Source: Lachnospiraceae bacterium MD335
GTDB lineage: Bacteria > Bacillota > Clostridia > Lachnospirales > Lachnospiraceae
Assembly: GCA_000403335.2 (NCBI GenBank)
Contig: KE159628.1
Location: 766,430-800,674, forward strand
Reading direction: 5' to 3'
Length of the DNA: 34,245 nucleotides
The position numbers and the translations under genes are program-made. The notes beneath the pieces were generated by a model, which saw only the letters and a list, made by a program, of their open reading frames with translations, was not told the origin of the DNA and searched no databases. How positions within the stretch are numbered: position 1 is the first letter of the stretch; each line of letters opens with the position of its first letter. This document shows, in pieces, positions 1-7,976 of this stretch.

Positions 1-438
1 GTGCTTGTTTACGGGATCACAGAGCATCCAATGATGCTTGCCACCAACAAAAAAATCAGCTCCAGGGAGGAGGCAATCCAGGTTGCAAGGACTTATTTTT
101 CCCGTTGGAAAATAGAAGAATATTTCCGCTGCAAAAAACAGGTGTTCCAGTTTGAAAACTTTCGTGTCAGAAAGTTAAAGGCAATCAATGCCCTGAATTT
201 TTATATTACTTTGTGCATGGCATTCCTAGGCCTGGTTTCCATGGGACCCGAGACAAATGCGCTAAAGGTTTCCATCATAAAAACAGCAGATCCGGTAAAG
301 CAAAAAGTTTTCTTCTGCTATTACCGGCTGGCAAAAGGCATCTCTGGTATACTATCGTATGCAAAAGAAGGCGTCAGGCTTTGGTTTCGGACGAAACGTC
401 CGAAGTACCGTCAGCTCTGTCTTAAGCTGACCGTTTGA
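1..438 (+). CDS. IS4-family transposase, C-terminal fragment (5' end outside window)
   Basis: The reading frame is open from the first base and ends at a TGA at 436-438, so only the last 145 residues are visible. It carries the Y-(2)-R-(3)-E-(6)-K signature of IS4-type DDE transposases in YFSRWKIEEYFRCKK (about residues 31-45), where the Glu is the third catalytic acid. The C-terminal part is basic, as is usual for this family. The catalytic Asp residues would lie upstream of the window, so whether the element is intact cannot be judged. I could not locate a terminal inverted repeat downstream. The gene is unrelated to the neighbouring small genes and marks the left edge as a mobile-element insertion. 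Family assignment is by motif; the exact IS is unknown. Confidence 0.75.
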   Translation: MLVYGITEHPMMLATNKKISSREEAIQVARTYFSRWKIEEYFRCKKQVFQFENFRVRKLKAINALNFYITLCMAFLGLVSMGPETNALKVSIIKTADPVKQKVFFCYYRLAKGISGILSYAKEGVRLWFRTKRPKYRQLCLKLTV

Positions 439-638
439 ATAGATAAAAGAATATGTCCCCCAAAGTCCGGTTTCGGCGGGGCTTGTTAAAGTGCCTCTAC
501 TTTATAAACTGTCATTCTGCAATATCAAAAAACCCGGCAGATTGGCACTTTGGGAAGATGTATTCATTTTGGGCTTACATTTTGCGGAAACTCAAGCCAA
601 TTTTCAAAAGCGCCCATACATTACAAGTTGTCAAATGC

Positions 639-668
639 TTGACAACAAAAGTGTTCACGGACTATACT
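639..668 (+). promoter_or_regulatory. Candidate sigma-70 promoter for the 804-1599 gene pair
   Basis: A perfect -35 TTGACA at 639-644 is followed after 18 bases by TATACT at 663-668. A second TATAAT at 670-675 is too far from the -35 box. The transcript would start around 675-680 and carry a leader of about 125 bases. Confidence 0.65.
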
Positions 669-729
669 ATATAATAGCAGTACAACGCGAATAGTGTGAA
701 ATATAAAATTTCACCATCCTGATTTGTAC

Positions 730-745
730 GCCTGCTGAAGCAGGC
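730..745 (+). promoter_or_regulatory. Leader hairpin upstream of the 804 gene
   Basis: GCCTGCT (730-736) pairs with AGCAGGC (739-745) around a tiny loop, in the 5' leader between the promoter and the ribosome site. There is no T-run, so it is not a terminator. It could be an RNA-stability or regulatory stem; no known riboswitch was recognised. Confidence 0.35.
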
Positions 746-803
746 AGATGGGAGTTAGTGTCAAAAAAGGTAAAAAGCCGCAATCGGCAGAATGGGAGGA
801 AAT

Positions 804-1184
804 ATGAACGTAGAAGATATTCCGGTACCTGCAATGGCGACAATTAAGGTCAGTAAGGAAAATAAGTCGGCGGTGTTTGAGACGACCGTTATTCACACCA
901 CAGATAATAAATATATCTACTGTATGCCTGTCAGGGTAGACGAAAAACTGGTAAATTTTGAGGCAAAGGGAATGCTCAAGGAGCTTAAAATTGAGTTTGC
1001 ACCCTTTGAATTTTATGCATGGAAAAATATTTCCATTATAAGATTTGTGGAAGATGGGAAAAGCTATTTAAGAATAAAGACAACAACACCGGGTGTAAAA
1101 GCAATGGCATGGCCGGATAAACCTGTCACCACGCAGAAGAAAAAGAAAGCGCCGGTTGTCAGTGTACCGGCAGAGGAGGAGTGA
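804..1184 (+). CDS. Small conserved-looking protein of unknown function
   Basis: A 126-residue soluble protein that I do not recognise. The start is taken at ATG 804, not at the upstream ATG 792, because the GGGAGG at 794-799 then sits at the correct distance. It begins MNVEDIPVPAM and alternates short beta-like segments (ATIKVSK, AVFETTVIH, YIYCMPVRV, ISIIRFV), suggesting a small beta-barrel or sandwich; a PilZ-like fold is possible, but no RxxxR/DxSxxG signature is seen. It ends in a lysine-rich linker and an acidic tail. There is no signal peptide or membrane segment. It is followed after four bases by a lipoprotein gene whose ribosome site overlaps its 3' end, so the two are almost certainly co-transcribed and co-translated. 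Confidence 0.75.
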   Translation: MNVEDIPVPAMATIKVSKENKSAVFETTVIHTTDNKYIYCMPVRVDEKLVNFEAKGMLKELKIEFAPFEFYAWKNISIIRFVEDGKSYLRIKTTTPGVKAMAWPDKPVTTQKKKKAPVVSVPAEEE

Positions 1185-1188
1185 TCAT

Positions 1189-1599
1189 TTGTTTAAGGGG
1201 AAAATAAGGGTAACGGCTGCGCTTATGCTGTCTGCCGCAGCGCTTGCAGGCTGTCAGGGGGACGTAACGCTTGACAACGTAGGCGACAAAATCAGCGAGT
1301 CGGTGAGCGATACCATCACAAAAACGAAGGAACAGGTTCGCAGCGAGCTTAAAAATGCATTTGTTAATGAAGTGCAGGAATTTATTGCAAATGGTGATTT
1401 AGCAGAAACGTTGGGAATAAGTGCAGAGGAACAGGAGAGCATCAATGCCTCCATACGCGGTTACATTGATAACTACGAGTTGGACGAGGAAGAGCTGGAG
1501 GCTGCAAAAGAGTCTGTCGAGACATTTTTAGAAAATGCAAAGGGACTTTCCGTTGAGGAAATCAAACAAAATATTGCGGATATTCTTTCAGAATCGTGA
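1189..1599 (+). CDS. Small lipoprotein, helical, unknown function
   Basis: A 136-residue protein starting at TTG 1189, chosen because AGAGGAGGAG at 1172-1181 lies just upstream and because the product then begins with a short basic segment (MFKGKIR), a hydrophobic core and the lipobox LAGC near residues 20-23. This predicts signal peptidase II cleavage and lipid anchoring to the outer face of the membrane. The mature part is acidic and mostly alpha-helical (SVSDTITKTKEQVRSELKNAF and later heptad-like stretches), without a domain I know. It is translationally coupled to the gene at 804 and followed immediately by a strong terminator. The export prediction is firm; the role is unknown. Confidence 0.8.
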   Translation: MFKGKIRVTAALMLSAAALAGCQGDVTLDNVGDKISESVSDTITKTKEQVRSELKNAFVNEVQEFIANGDLAETLGISAEEQESINASIRGYIDNYELDEEELEAAKESVETFLENAKGLSVEEIKQNIADILSES

Positions 1600-1604
1600 T
1601 AAAT

Positions 1605-1629
1605 AAAAAACGCCGGCTGGCGTTTTTTT
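1605..1629. terminator. Bidirectional intrinsic terminator
   Basis: ACGCC (1610-1614) and GGCGT (1619-1623) form a stem around GGCT. A-rich sequence lies on the left and seven T on the right, so the hairpin has a U-run in both directions. It can end both the lipoprotein operon (+) and the HD-GYP gene (-). Confidence 0.8.
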
Positions 1630-1754
1630 ACTTTATAGGAAATTACGTCCTATAAAGTAAAAACCCTCCGGGGGATGCGTACTCCGCGCTAAGGAATATG
1701 GTTGCTAAAGCAACCGCGCTCCGGCGCGAGAGTCCGGCTCGCCGGACTCTTTTT
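1625..1754. repeat. Palindromic intergenic element (four stacked stem-loops)
   Basis: A perfect 16-bp inverted repeat (1625-1640 with 1648-1663, loop AATTACG) is followed by GGTTGC/GCAACC (1700-1705 with 1709-1714), GCGC/GCGC (1717-1728) and a perfect 10-bp stem (1729-1738 with 1741-1750) ending in five T. The composition differs from both neighbouring genes. It resembles dispersed REP/MITE-like elements found between genes. The final stem with its T-run could also terminate rightward transcription. Confidence 0.6.
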
Positions 1755-1772
1755 ATTGATAAAGAATATATT

Positions 1773-2825
1773 CTAAAGCATACGGATAATCTCGGCGCCC
1801 TGACGTGTGCGGAGATCGTATTCTACATTGCTTATAAACACGGTTGGGCGTGAAAGTGCATCCTCGTGAATCTCAATAATACGTCCTTCCATATTTCCGG
1901 TAACGCATACGCGCCGCTGCAGATACATGTTTGCAATGCGCGTCATTATGGGACGAATATTTTTACCGTATTTCACCTCAAAGCCCTGCTCCTCAAATAC
2001 ACGAATCGCCTGAAACGGCGTCAGCGCCGCGCGGTGTGACCTTGGGTGGGTCATTGCCTCGTAAGTGTCTGCAATTGCTGCAATCAGTGCAAACGGATCA
2101 ATGCGGTCTTCTTTAATTCGTGCAGGATAGCCGCTCCCGTCGCACCGCTCATGATGCATAATCATTACGCTTACCGTGTGAGGCGGGAAATTTCTGCCTT
2201 TGAGCAGGTCATATCCGAGATGGATATGGTGCTGCATCTGTATAAATTCCTCCGGCGTCAGTTTATCAGGTTTCCACAAAAGCTCATCGGAAATCTTTGT
2301 CTTGCCCACATCAAACAAAAAGCCTGCAATTGTCAGATTGTCCAAATCTTCTGCTTCCAGTCCGATCCACTTGCCGAAAATATAGCACAGCAGACCGCAG
2401 TTAAAACAATGATTATATGTAATTTCGTTTTCGTCGGGCATCATATTGTACAGATAGTCAATAAGCTGTTCTCCGTTTACGACCGTCTGCATCATATCGT
2501 CACGCAGTGTTAAAAGCTTGGATGTATTTAAATCAATGCTGGTGTCAAGAATACGGATAAGCTTGTTAAAGGTTGAAAGGGACAAGGTGTACATTGCGTT
2601 GAACTTTTGAAAATGAGGATGCTGATGAAGATGCTCATACCGGGGCATATCAACCTCATTTGGCTCAGCAAGGGCAATCTGATCAAAATTGTATTCGCAC
2701 AAAGTCTGTATGTTTTCCTGAGTAAGATGTGTATTCGCTTTAAAGATTAGTTCGTTTGAGGGATTGTAAATATCCTCATAAAGTATCATTCCCGGTTTTA
2801 AGGACTGAGTTGACAAATTATACAT
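1773..2825 (-). CDS. HD-GYP-domain protein with degenerate HD dyad
   Basis: A 350-residue cytoplasmic protein. The start at ATG 2825-2823 is preceded by GGAGG with a five-base spacer, so the longer upstream reading is rejected. The C-terminal half is an HD-GYP domain, a family that hydrolyses cyclic di-GMP: YNH near residue 139, FDVGK at 171-175, H-(3)-G near 200-204, HHERCDGSGYP at 224-234 and the downstream DP...ADTYEAMT helix. The His of the HD metal-binding dyad is replaced by Phe171 (codon TTT) while Asp172 stays, so the enzyme may be weakly active or act as a sensor. The N-terminal 130 residues match no receiver or PAS domain that I can identify. It is a single-gene unit, divergent from the leader at 2826-3461 and convergent with the lipoprotein operon. 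Confidence 0.85.
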   Translation of the reverse strand: MYNLSTQSLKPGMILYEDIYNPSNELIFKANTHLTQENIQTLCEYNFDQIALAEPNEVDMPRYEHLHQHPHFQKFNAMYTLSLSTFNKLIRILDTSIDLNTSKLLTLRDDMMQTVVNGEQLIDYLYNMMPDENEITYNHCFNCGLLCYIFGKWIGLEAEDLDNLTIAGFLFDVGKTKISDELLWKPDKLTPEEFIQMQHHIHLGYDLLKGRNFPPHTVSVMIMHHERCDGSGYPARIKEDRIDPFALIAAIADTYEAMTHPRSHRAALTPFQAIRVFEEQGFEVKYGKNIRPIMTRIANMYLQRRVCVTGNMEGRIIEIHEDALSRPTVFISNVEYDLRTRQGAEIIRML

Positions 2826-3461
2826 ATTTACCTCCATATTATGGTTTTCGTGGCAAAACAGATTGGACCAACAGTACCATTGCATAAATTACTAGAAATA
2901 TCATATCATAAAAAATCAAATTTTGTATATAAAATTTAAAAAAAATGGGGAAAAATTAAATTTGTGCTTTTCAAAACAAAAATATGTGGTAAAATGTAGA
3001 TAGAAAATGGTTTACATAAAAAGTTGAAAAAAATTATTTTTCGGCGAAATAACCATTGCAATATAAAAATACATATGATAGTATTTACATAAAGTGGCTG
3101 CGAAGCGCATGAAAAAAATGTCATATACGGCATAAAATGTGTCTTGCGGCAAAGATGCGAGGGGGCATCAGGAGATGGGGCAGGGACGGGAAAACTGTCG
3201 GTTACAAAGTTGATTTAGCGTTGCGGGTATCGCCACAAGGGAGAAGGTGACGTTGCGGCAAGGCTGATCATATAAACGCGGTTACAAAGGGATTTAACAG
3301 CCGCGAAAAGCTTTAATTCAACATATGCACTTTGAAAAAAGGAGGTTTTTATTCTCGTGGACCGACGGACCAAGCGCAGGTACGGCCGGTTTTGGATTAG
3401 GAGAAAGATAAAATCACCGATAAGGAGACAAACTGAAGAAGGGTTGAAAGGGGATCAACAA
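2826..3461. other. Long divergent intergenic region with a repeat-containing leader
   Basis: This gap of 636 bases separates the HD-GYP gene (-) from the small gene at 3462 (+). The left 250 bases are A+T-rich and probably hold both promoters; candidates on the + strand are TTTTCA/TAAAAT (2968-2995) and TTGCAA-17-TAGTAT (3056-3084), both weak. From about 3140 the composition changes to G-rich with direct repeats (listed separately). AAAAAAGGAGG at 3335-3345 is a strong ribosome site, followed by a GTG at 3357 in frame with the gene at 3462. I compared the leader with the cyclic-di-GMP-I consensus and found no convincing match. Confidence 0.5.
3199..3299 (+). repeat. Direct repeat pair in the leader of the 3462 gene
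   Basis: CGGTTACAAAG followed by GATTTA occurs at 3199-3217 and again at 3279-3296. Each copy is preceded by TTGCGGCAA (3144-3152 and 3253-3261). CGCGG at 3277-3281 can pair with CCGCG at 3301-3305. This suggests a structured leader RNA or paired protein-binding sites; the function is unknown. Confidence 0.4.
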
Positions 3462-3677
3462 ATGTTAGTAGCAAAAAAAGCAGTATCAGAAAAAATTAAT
3501 GTAGTAAACAAAAAACCGATGATTAGAAAAAACCAAACTACAGGAGAGATGGTAGGAGGCTTTCTTGATCCTGAAACGGGAGTGTTTGAAGCAGCTATGG
3601 AGATAAATAACGAGAGGGACATCGACGAATTCCTTGAGGAATATGATCTTTCCGTTGTAATGATTTCGAAGATGTAA
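3462..3677 (+). CDS. Small protein of unknown function (71 residues)
   Basis: Starts at ATG 3462 with AAAGGGG at 3447-3453 upstream and ends just before a strong terminator. The first 30 residues are basic (MLVAKKAVSEKINVVNKKP) and the rest acidic, including GGFLDPETGVFEAAMEI and a C-terminal DIDEFLEEYDLSVVMI helix. There is no membrane segment or known motif. An in-frame GTG at 3357 with a much better ribosome site would add 35 very Arg-rich residues (RRTKRRYGRFWIRRK), so the true protein could be 106 residues; I prefer the ATG because the extension looks like untranslated leader. It is probably monocistronic and, given the long leader, may be regulated at RNA level. Confidence 0.6.
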   Translation: MLVAKKAVSEKINVVNKKPMIRKNQTTGEMVGGFLDPETGVFEAAMEINNERDIDEFLEEYDLSVVMISKM

Positions 3678-3790
3678 TCGAACGTTTTAAAACGTATTGT
3701 ACAAAACGCATAAGCTTATGAGGAAACCCTCGAAATAGCTGTGATAAATCAAAATTAAATATTCGGACAAGTGCATGAATTATAGCTTTT

Positions 3791-3824
3791 GAAAAAGGGA
3801 GTAGGTGGGACTGCTCCCTTTTTC
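3791..3824 (+). terminator. Intrinsic terminator after the 71-residue gene
   Basis: GAAAAAGGGAG (3791-3801) and CTCCCTTTTTC (3814-3824) form a perfect 11-bp stem with a 12-base loop and a T-rich descending arm. It separates the small gene from the polysaccharide operon that begins at 3916. Confidence 0.8.
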
Positions 3825-3915
3825 TAAGGGAATTTGAGGTTTACAATAATAATATCGGAAACAATTTGAAATACTTAACAGGGAAAGAAAAGAAAAACAG
3901 CATCAGGGGGCGCAT

Positions 3916-4842
3916 ATGAGGAAAACAGAGCATGAACTGCCATCAAAGGATGGAATTCATAAACTTCACGTGGTATTATGGGAGCCGGAAGGAAACGTGC
4001 GCGGCGTGCTGCAAATATCGCACGGTATGATAGAAATGATAGACCGCTATGACGATTTTGCCCGTTATCTGAACGAAAACGGCTTTGCAGTTATCGGAAA
4101 CGATCATCTTGGACATGGCATTACTGCCGGAAGCGATGCGGATTTGGGTTACTTCTGCCGCAAGAACATGAGTGCGACCGTCGTTGCGGATCTGCACCGC
4201 GTTACGGTTTATGCCAAAAAGCATTATAAAGATGCGCCGTTTTTTCTGTTGGGGCATAGTATGGGATCCTTTATGGCAAGGCGCTATATCATGACGTACG
4301 GCAGTGAGCTTACGGGTGCAATTATCGTCGGCACGGGAAAACAAAGCGCGTTCGCGCTTGCTGCCGGCAAAATAATGTCCGCGCTCATCCGGTTTTTTAA
4401 AGGTGACAGGCACCGTTCCGAACTGATTGAGCGCTGTGTCTTTGACGGCTATCAGGAATGCATTGAAAATCCGCGTACACAGTGCGACTGGATTACCAGA
4501 GATGATGCAATTGTGGACTTTTACTGCAAAAACAAATACTGTAATTTTAAATTTACGGTCAACGGCTACAGAATGCTGTTTGAGGCGCTTACCTTTATTC
4601 AAAAAGATAAAAACATCCGGCGCATCCCCTGTGAGCTGCCGCTGCTGTTTTTAGCAGGCGGAATGGACCCTGTGGGTGATTACGGAAAAGCAGTAAACGA
4701 AGTATGCCGTGAATATAAGAAGAAAGGAATAAACGATGTCAGCATGAAGCTCTATCCTGACGACCGGCATGAGATTTTAAATGAACTTGACAGAAAACAG
4801 GTGTATGAGGATGTGTTGAGATGGATGGAAAAGCACGTATGA
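3916..4842 (+). CDS. Alpha/beta hydrolase, monoacylglycerol-lipase-like
   Basis: A 308-residue soluble serine hydrolase with an intact triad: nucleophile Ser115 in GHSMGS, Asp251 in GGMDPVG and His285 in DDRHEIL. An HGM oxyanion segment lies near residue 36 and a NDHLGHG turn near 62-68. It matches the lysophospholipase/monoacylglycerol lipase branch (Hydrolase_4), which cleaves acyl esters. No signal peptide is present, so it acts in the cytoplasm. AGGGGG at 3904-3909 is its ribosome site. Its last bases overlap the next start (ATGA at 4839-4842), placing it first in the glycan operon. The natural substrate is unknown; an acylated glycan precursor or lipid carrier is possible by context only. 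Confidence 0.85.
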   Translation: MRKTEHELPSKDGIHKLHVVLWEPEGNVRGVLQISHGMIEMIDRYDDFARYLNENGFAVIGNDHLGHGITAGSDADLGYFCRKNMSATVVADLHRVTVYAKKHYKDAPFFLLGHSMGSFMARRYIMTYGSELTGAIIVGTGKQSAFALAAGKIMSALIRFFKGDRHRSELIERCVFDGYQECIENPRTQCDWITRDDAIVDFYCKNKYCNFKFTVNGYRMLFEALTFIQKDKNIRRIPCELPLLFLAGGMDPVGDYGKAVNEVCREYKKKGINDVSMKLYPDDRHEILNELDRKQVYEDVLRWMEKHV

Positions 4843-5978
4843 AAAAAATCGTACTGATCGGACCCGTCTACCCATACAGGGGCGGAATATCACACTATAC
4901 AGGACTAATGTACAGGGAGCTCGCCAAACATTATGAGGTGGAGATGATTTCCTATAAAATGCAGTATCCTAAATTTTTGTTTCGAAAAGAACAGCGGGAT
5001 TACGAGAATGAAAGCTTTAAAATAGAGCAAACAAACTTTATGATAAATACGGCAAATCCGTTTAATATTATCCGCACGGCACGTTATATTCGGAAAAAAA
5101 AGCCCGATATGGTGCTGATACAGTGGTGGCATCCGTATTTTGCGCCATGTTATTTTCTGCTTGCAAAGTTTATGGGAAAACAGAATATAACATTTGTGTG
5201 CCACAATGTATTTCCTCATGAACGGTTTCCGCTTGATAAAAAGTTAACAAGACTTACCCTCAAAAACGGAACGCATTTTATTGTACATGCCAAGGAGGAG
5301 CAGACAGAATTAAAACAGATTATGTCTCATCCTGATTGTCAGGTAACGCCGCATCCCTCCTACAATGCATTCTGCTTTGAACACATGACCAAAGCACAGG
5401 CGCGGGAACGTTTAGGCCTTTTGGCAGACGAAAAGGTGCTTTTGTTTTTTGGGTTTGTGCGGCCGTATAAAGGTTTGAAATACTTAATCAATGCCATGCC
5501 AAGAGTAAAGGAATGTTTAGGAAATATAAAGCTTTTGGTTGTCGGGGAATTCGCCGGTCCCGATGACAAAGCCGCTTATATCCGTCAGATAAAGGAACTT
5601 TCGGCAGCAGATGCTGCACTGGAAGCTTCTATATTAATATATGACGGATATACACCTGACCGTGAGGTAGAGCAATATTTTGCAGCGAGCGATATGGTCG
5701 TCCTTCCGTATGAGAGCGCGACGCAGAGCGGTATAGTCCAAATTGCATATGGCTTTGGGAAACCCGTTGTTGTCACGGACGTAGGCGGTCTGCCGGATGT
5801 GGTAAGTCATGACCGGACAGGCTATGTTGTACCGCCGCGGGATGAGAAGGCGCTGGCGGAAGCGATTGTGCGGTACTTTACGGGGCATAAGGAGGCGGAA
5901 TTTGCCGGAAATATCGCTGCGGAGGCGTACCGGTTTTCGTGGGAACGCATGGGAGAGGTTGTCGGAAGATGGATTTGA
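4839..5978 (+). CDS. Family 4 glycosyltransferase (GT-B fold)
   Basis: A 379-residue cytoplasmic glycosyltransferase starting at the ATG that overlaps the upstream stop (ATGA). The N-terminal Rossmann half opens with MKKIVLIGPVYPYRGGIS, the glycine-rich loop that contacts the acceptor/donor. The C-terminal half has FFGFVRPYKGLKYLI, typical of the GT4 donor-binding domain, and PYESATQSGIVQIAYGFGKPVV, where the EX7E motif is degenerate in its second acid, as in several GT4 subfamilies. It would transfer a nucleotide-activated sugar with retention. Being the first transferase of the operon, it may act early in building the polyprenol-linked repeat or primer. Sugar specificity cannot be read from the sequence. 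Confidence 0.85.
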   Translation: MKKIVLIGPVYPYRGGISHYTGLMYRELAKHYEVEMISYKMQYPKFLFRKEQRDYENESFKIEQTNFMINTANPFNIIRTARYIRKKKPDMVLIQWWHPYFAPCYFLLAKFMGKQNITFVCHNVFPHERFPLDKKLTRLTLKNGTHFIVHAKEEQTELKQIMSHPDCQVTPHPSYNAFCFEHMTKAQARERLGLLADEKVLLFFGFVRPYKGLKYLINAMPRVKECLGNIKLLVVGEFAGPDDKAAYIRQIKELSAADAALEASILIYDGYTPDREVEQYFAASDMVVLPYESATQSGIVQIAYGFGKPVVVTDVGGLPDVVSHDRTGYVVPPRDEKALAEAIVRYFTGHKEAEFAGNIAAEAYRFSWERMGEVVGRWI

Positions 5979-6763
5979 TCAGTGTAATCGTACCCATATA
6001 TAATGTAGAAGAATATCTTTGCGCGTGTATTGATTCGATATTATCACAAACATATCAAAACCTGGAAGTTATTCTTGTGGATGACGGATCTACTGATAAT
6101 TGTCCTGAATTGTGTGATGAGTATGCGTTGAAGGATAAGCGCATAAGGGTTATTCATCAGATAAATAGGGGATTGTCAGCGGCAAGGAATAAAGGCTTTG
6201 AAGCTTCAAAGGGCAGATATATAGCTTATGTTGATGCGGATGATATGATTTGCAGTACTTATATAGAAAGTCTTTATGGGCTGATTATAAAAAATAACGC
6301 TCAGATTGCGATTTGCGCCTATACGCGTTCAGCGGATACCCTGGAGGATAAAACTGTCGCAGAGGAGTATATGCTTACTTCCGAAAAAATGTTAAAAGAA
6401 TGGCATGGCAAGCGAAAATCAATCGAAACAGTAGCATGGAACAAACTTTACAGCCGTGAAATCTTTGAGAACTTTAAAACCGGCAAAATCTTTCCGGAAG
6501 GAAAAACACATGAAGACATCTATACAAGTCATTTATTTGTTAACAGCGCTGATACCATAGTAATTACAAATAAAAAATTGTATTTTTACCGCAGACGGGA
6601 AAAAAGTATCAGCAGAACCTATACGAAAGAGGCGGCAAAGGCAGATTTGGAAGCGCAAAGAGAAAGACTTCGGTTTTTTAAGGAGAGAAGGTTTTATGGC
6701 GCATATATGAGATTGTTGAAAGGGCATTTGATGCATAAAGCGATGTATGGGTGTAAGTTATAG
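5969..6763 (+). CDS. Family 2 glycosyltransferase
   Basis: A 264-residue GT-A glycosyltransferase. The start at ATG 5969 gives the standard opening MDLISVIVPIYNVEEYL and overlaps the GT4 gene by 10 bases. Nucleotide-binding VDDGSTD lies at residues 37-43 and the metal-binding VDADD at 88-92, with the usual NRGLSAARNKG segment between. It is shorter than its paralogues at 12112 and 13055, ending soon after the catalytic domain, so it lacks their C-terminal helical region; the end falls at a normal stop and there is no sign of a frameshift. It is one of several GT2 paralogues that would add successive sugars to the polysaccharide on the cytoplasmic side. Confidence 0.85.
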   Translation: MDLISVIVPIYNVEEYLCACIDSILSQTYQNLEVILVDDGSTDNCPELCDEYALKDKRIRVIHQINRGLSAARNKGFEASKGRYIAYVDADDMICSTYIESLYGLIIKNNAQIAICAYTRSADTLEDKTVAEEYMLTSEKMLKEWHGKRKSIETVAWNKLYSREIFENFKTGKIFPEGKTHEDIYTSHLFVNSADTIVITNKKLYFYRRREKSISRTYTKEAAKADLEAQRERLRFFKERRFYGAYMRLLKGHLMHKAMYGCKL

Positions 6764-6870
6764 ACGGGACATGTAATTTCGGAGATAAGGATACTAAGGA
6801 TTTACCAAAATAGGCATACGTTTACCATAATAATGTGATTATTATAAAAGAAACAAAGGGGTATTTTAGG

Positions 6871-7800
6871 ATGCGCACGAAATATGCAGTCATTATTGTG
6901 ACATACAATAGGGAACTTCTGTTAAGGGAGTGTATTGATAATGTAAAAAATCAGATTATTGTGCCAAATAGTATTATTATTGTAAACAACGCCTCTACAG
7001 ACGGTACTTATGAGTATCTTGAAGAATTGACCAAGAAAAGTGAACTGTTTGACATTATTCATCTTTCAAAAAATACAGGCGGTGCGGGAGGCTTTGCAAA
7101 GGGTATAGAATGTGCATTGCAGAAAGACGTTGACAGTGTGTTGATTATAGACGATGATGCAATGATAGAAAAAGACTACATGCAGAAAATATTACAAATC
7201 AGACTTCAAAACCCACAATATAGAGCATTTGCAGGTACTGTAAAAATAAACGAAAGGATTGATACATTTCATAGAAGAAATCTACAAAAGGCAGGACTAA
7301 TATCTCGCAATTGCAAGGAATGGGAGTACGGACAGCCATCTTTTGCGTGTGATATTGCGTCCTTTTGCGGTATGGTAGTTGATACCGGCCTTATTAGACA
7401 GATAGGGCTGCCGCATGCAGAATATTTTATTTGGTATGATGACACGGAATATTCGTTAAGGATTCATCAATATAGCAAAATCCTTGTAGTGACTGCTGCT
7501 GTGTTAAATCATAAAACAAGCCAAAACGTAATATCGCATCCAAGAAGGTACGATTGGAAAGATTATTATGCTGTCAGGAATCGACTGCTGATGGTAAGGG
7601 AACATGGGAACTTTATCGACAGGATGGTTAATTTTATTGATCTTTTTATTCACATTATTTTTAGAAACTGGATATTTGCGATTATTAAACGGGACAATTA
7701 TAATTGGGAGTATGAGCGCAGTCTTGTATCAAAGGCAATTAAAAATGCCAAAGATAAGGAGTTGAAAAACGTAATAATCAGGAGAGAAGAACGGAAGTAG
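6871..7800 (+). CDS. Family 2 glycosyltransferase, galactofuranosyltransferase-like
   Basis: A 309-residue GT2 starting at ATG 6871 behind AAAGGGG (6855-6861); the GTG 36 bases upstream has no ribosome site. Features are VIIVTYNRELLL at the N-terminus, VNNASTDGT near 38-46, NTGGAGGFAKG at 68-78, the acidic triplet IDDDA at 93-97 and FIWYDDTEYSLR at 186-197. The NTGGAGGF and WxDDxE signatures are those of the GlfT2-like/rhamnosyltransferase subgroup, so it may add galactofuranose or a deoxyhexose; this is an inference from subfamily motifs. The 107-base gap upstream contains two near-copies of TTTACCATAATA (about 6800-6831) but no clear promoter. Confidence 0.8.
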   Translation: MRTKYAVIIVTYNRELLLRECIDNVKNQIIVPNSIIIVNNASTDGTYEYLEELTKKSELFDIIHLSKNTGGAGGFAKGIECALQKDVDSVLIIDDDAMIEKDYMQKILQIRLQNPQYRAFAGTVKINERIDTFHRRNLQKAGLISRNCKEWEYGQPSFACDIASFCGMVVDTGLIRQIGLPHAEYFIWYDDTEYSLRIHQYSKILVVTAAVLNHKTSQNVISHPRRYDWKDYYAVRNRLLMVREHGNFIDRMVNFIDLFIHIIFRNWIFAIIKRDNYNWEYERSLVSKAIKNAKDKELKNVIIRREERK

Positions 7801-7976
7801 AGGTATGTTTATTGGTAATATTGTTTATTAATTGATGTAAAAGAGGAGCATATTACTAGTAAAATATAGAAAAAACAATAAGAAACTTGCTTATAAAATG
7901 GAAGTGTGGCACAATAGCAAAAGGAAAGCAAAGGTTAAACGGAATGTATTGATAAAGTGTGGGGGATAAATGAAAT

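Larger units (their letters stand above)
439..803. other. Intergenic region: IS end and promoter region of the small gene at 804
   Basis: No convincing gene lies in these 365 bases; the short open frames on both strands lack ribosome sites and family features. The first part presumably contains the right end of the IS4-type element, whose inverted repeat I cannot define without the left end. The last 165 bases hold a good sigma-70-type promoter and a GC-rich hairpin ahead of the gene at 804, listed separately. Confidence 0.6.

Noticed and set aside
2886-3461. Cyclic-di-GMP riboswitch next to the HD-GYP gene
   Set aside because: Conserved GEMM-I elements such as the GGGACGCAAAGCC-type core are absent, although the G-rich leader resembles a structured RNA.
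3976-4602. A 208-residue minus-strand frame opposite the hydrolase gene
   Set aside because: The plus-strand frame has an intact Ser-Asp-His triad, a ribosome site and operon coupling; the antisense product has no recognisable features.
7801-7976. A remnant gene in the 176-base gap before the 7977 gene
   Set aside because: No frame of useful length or similarity to neighbouring transferases could be seen.
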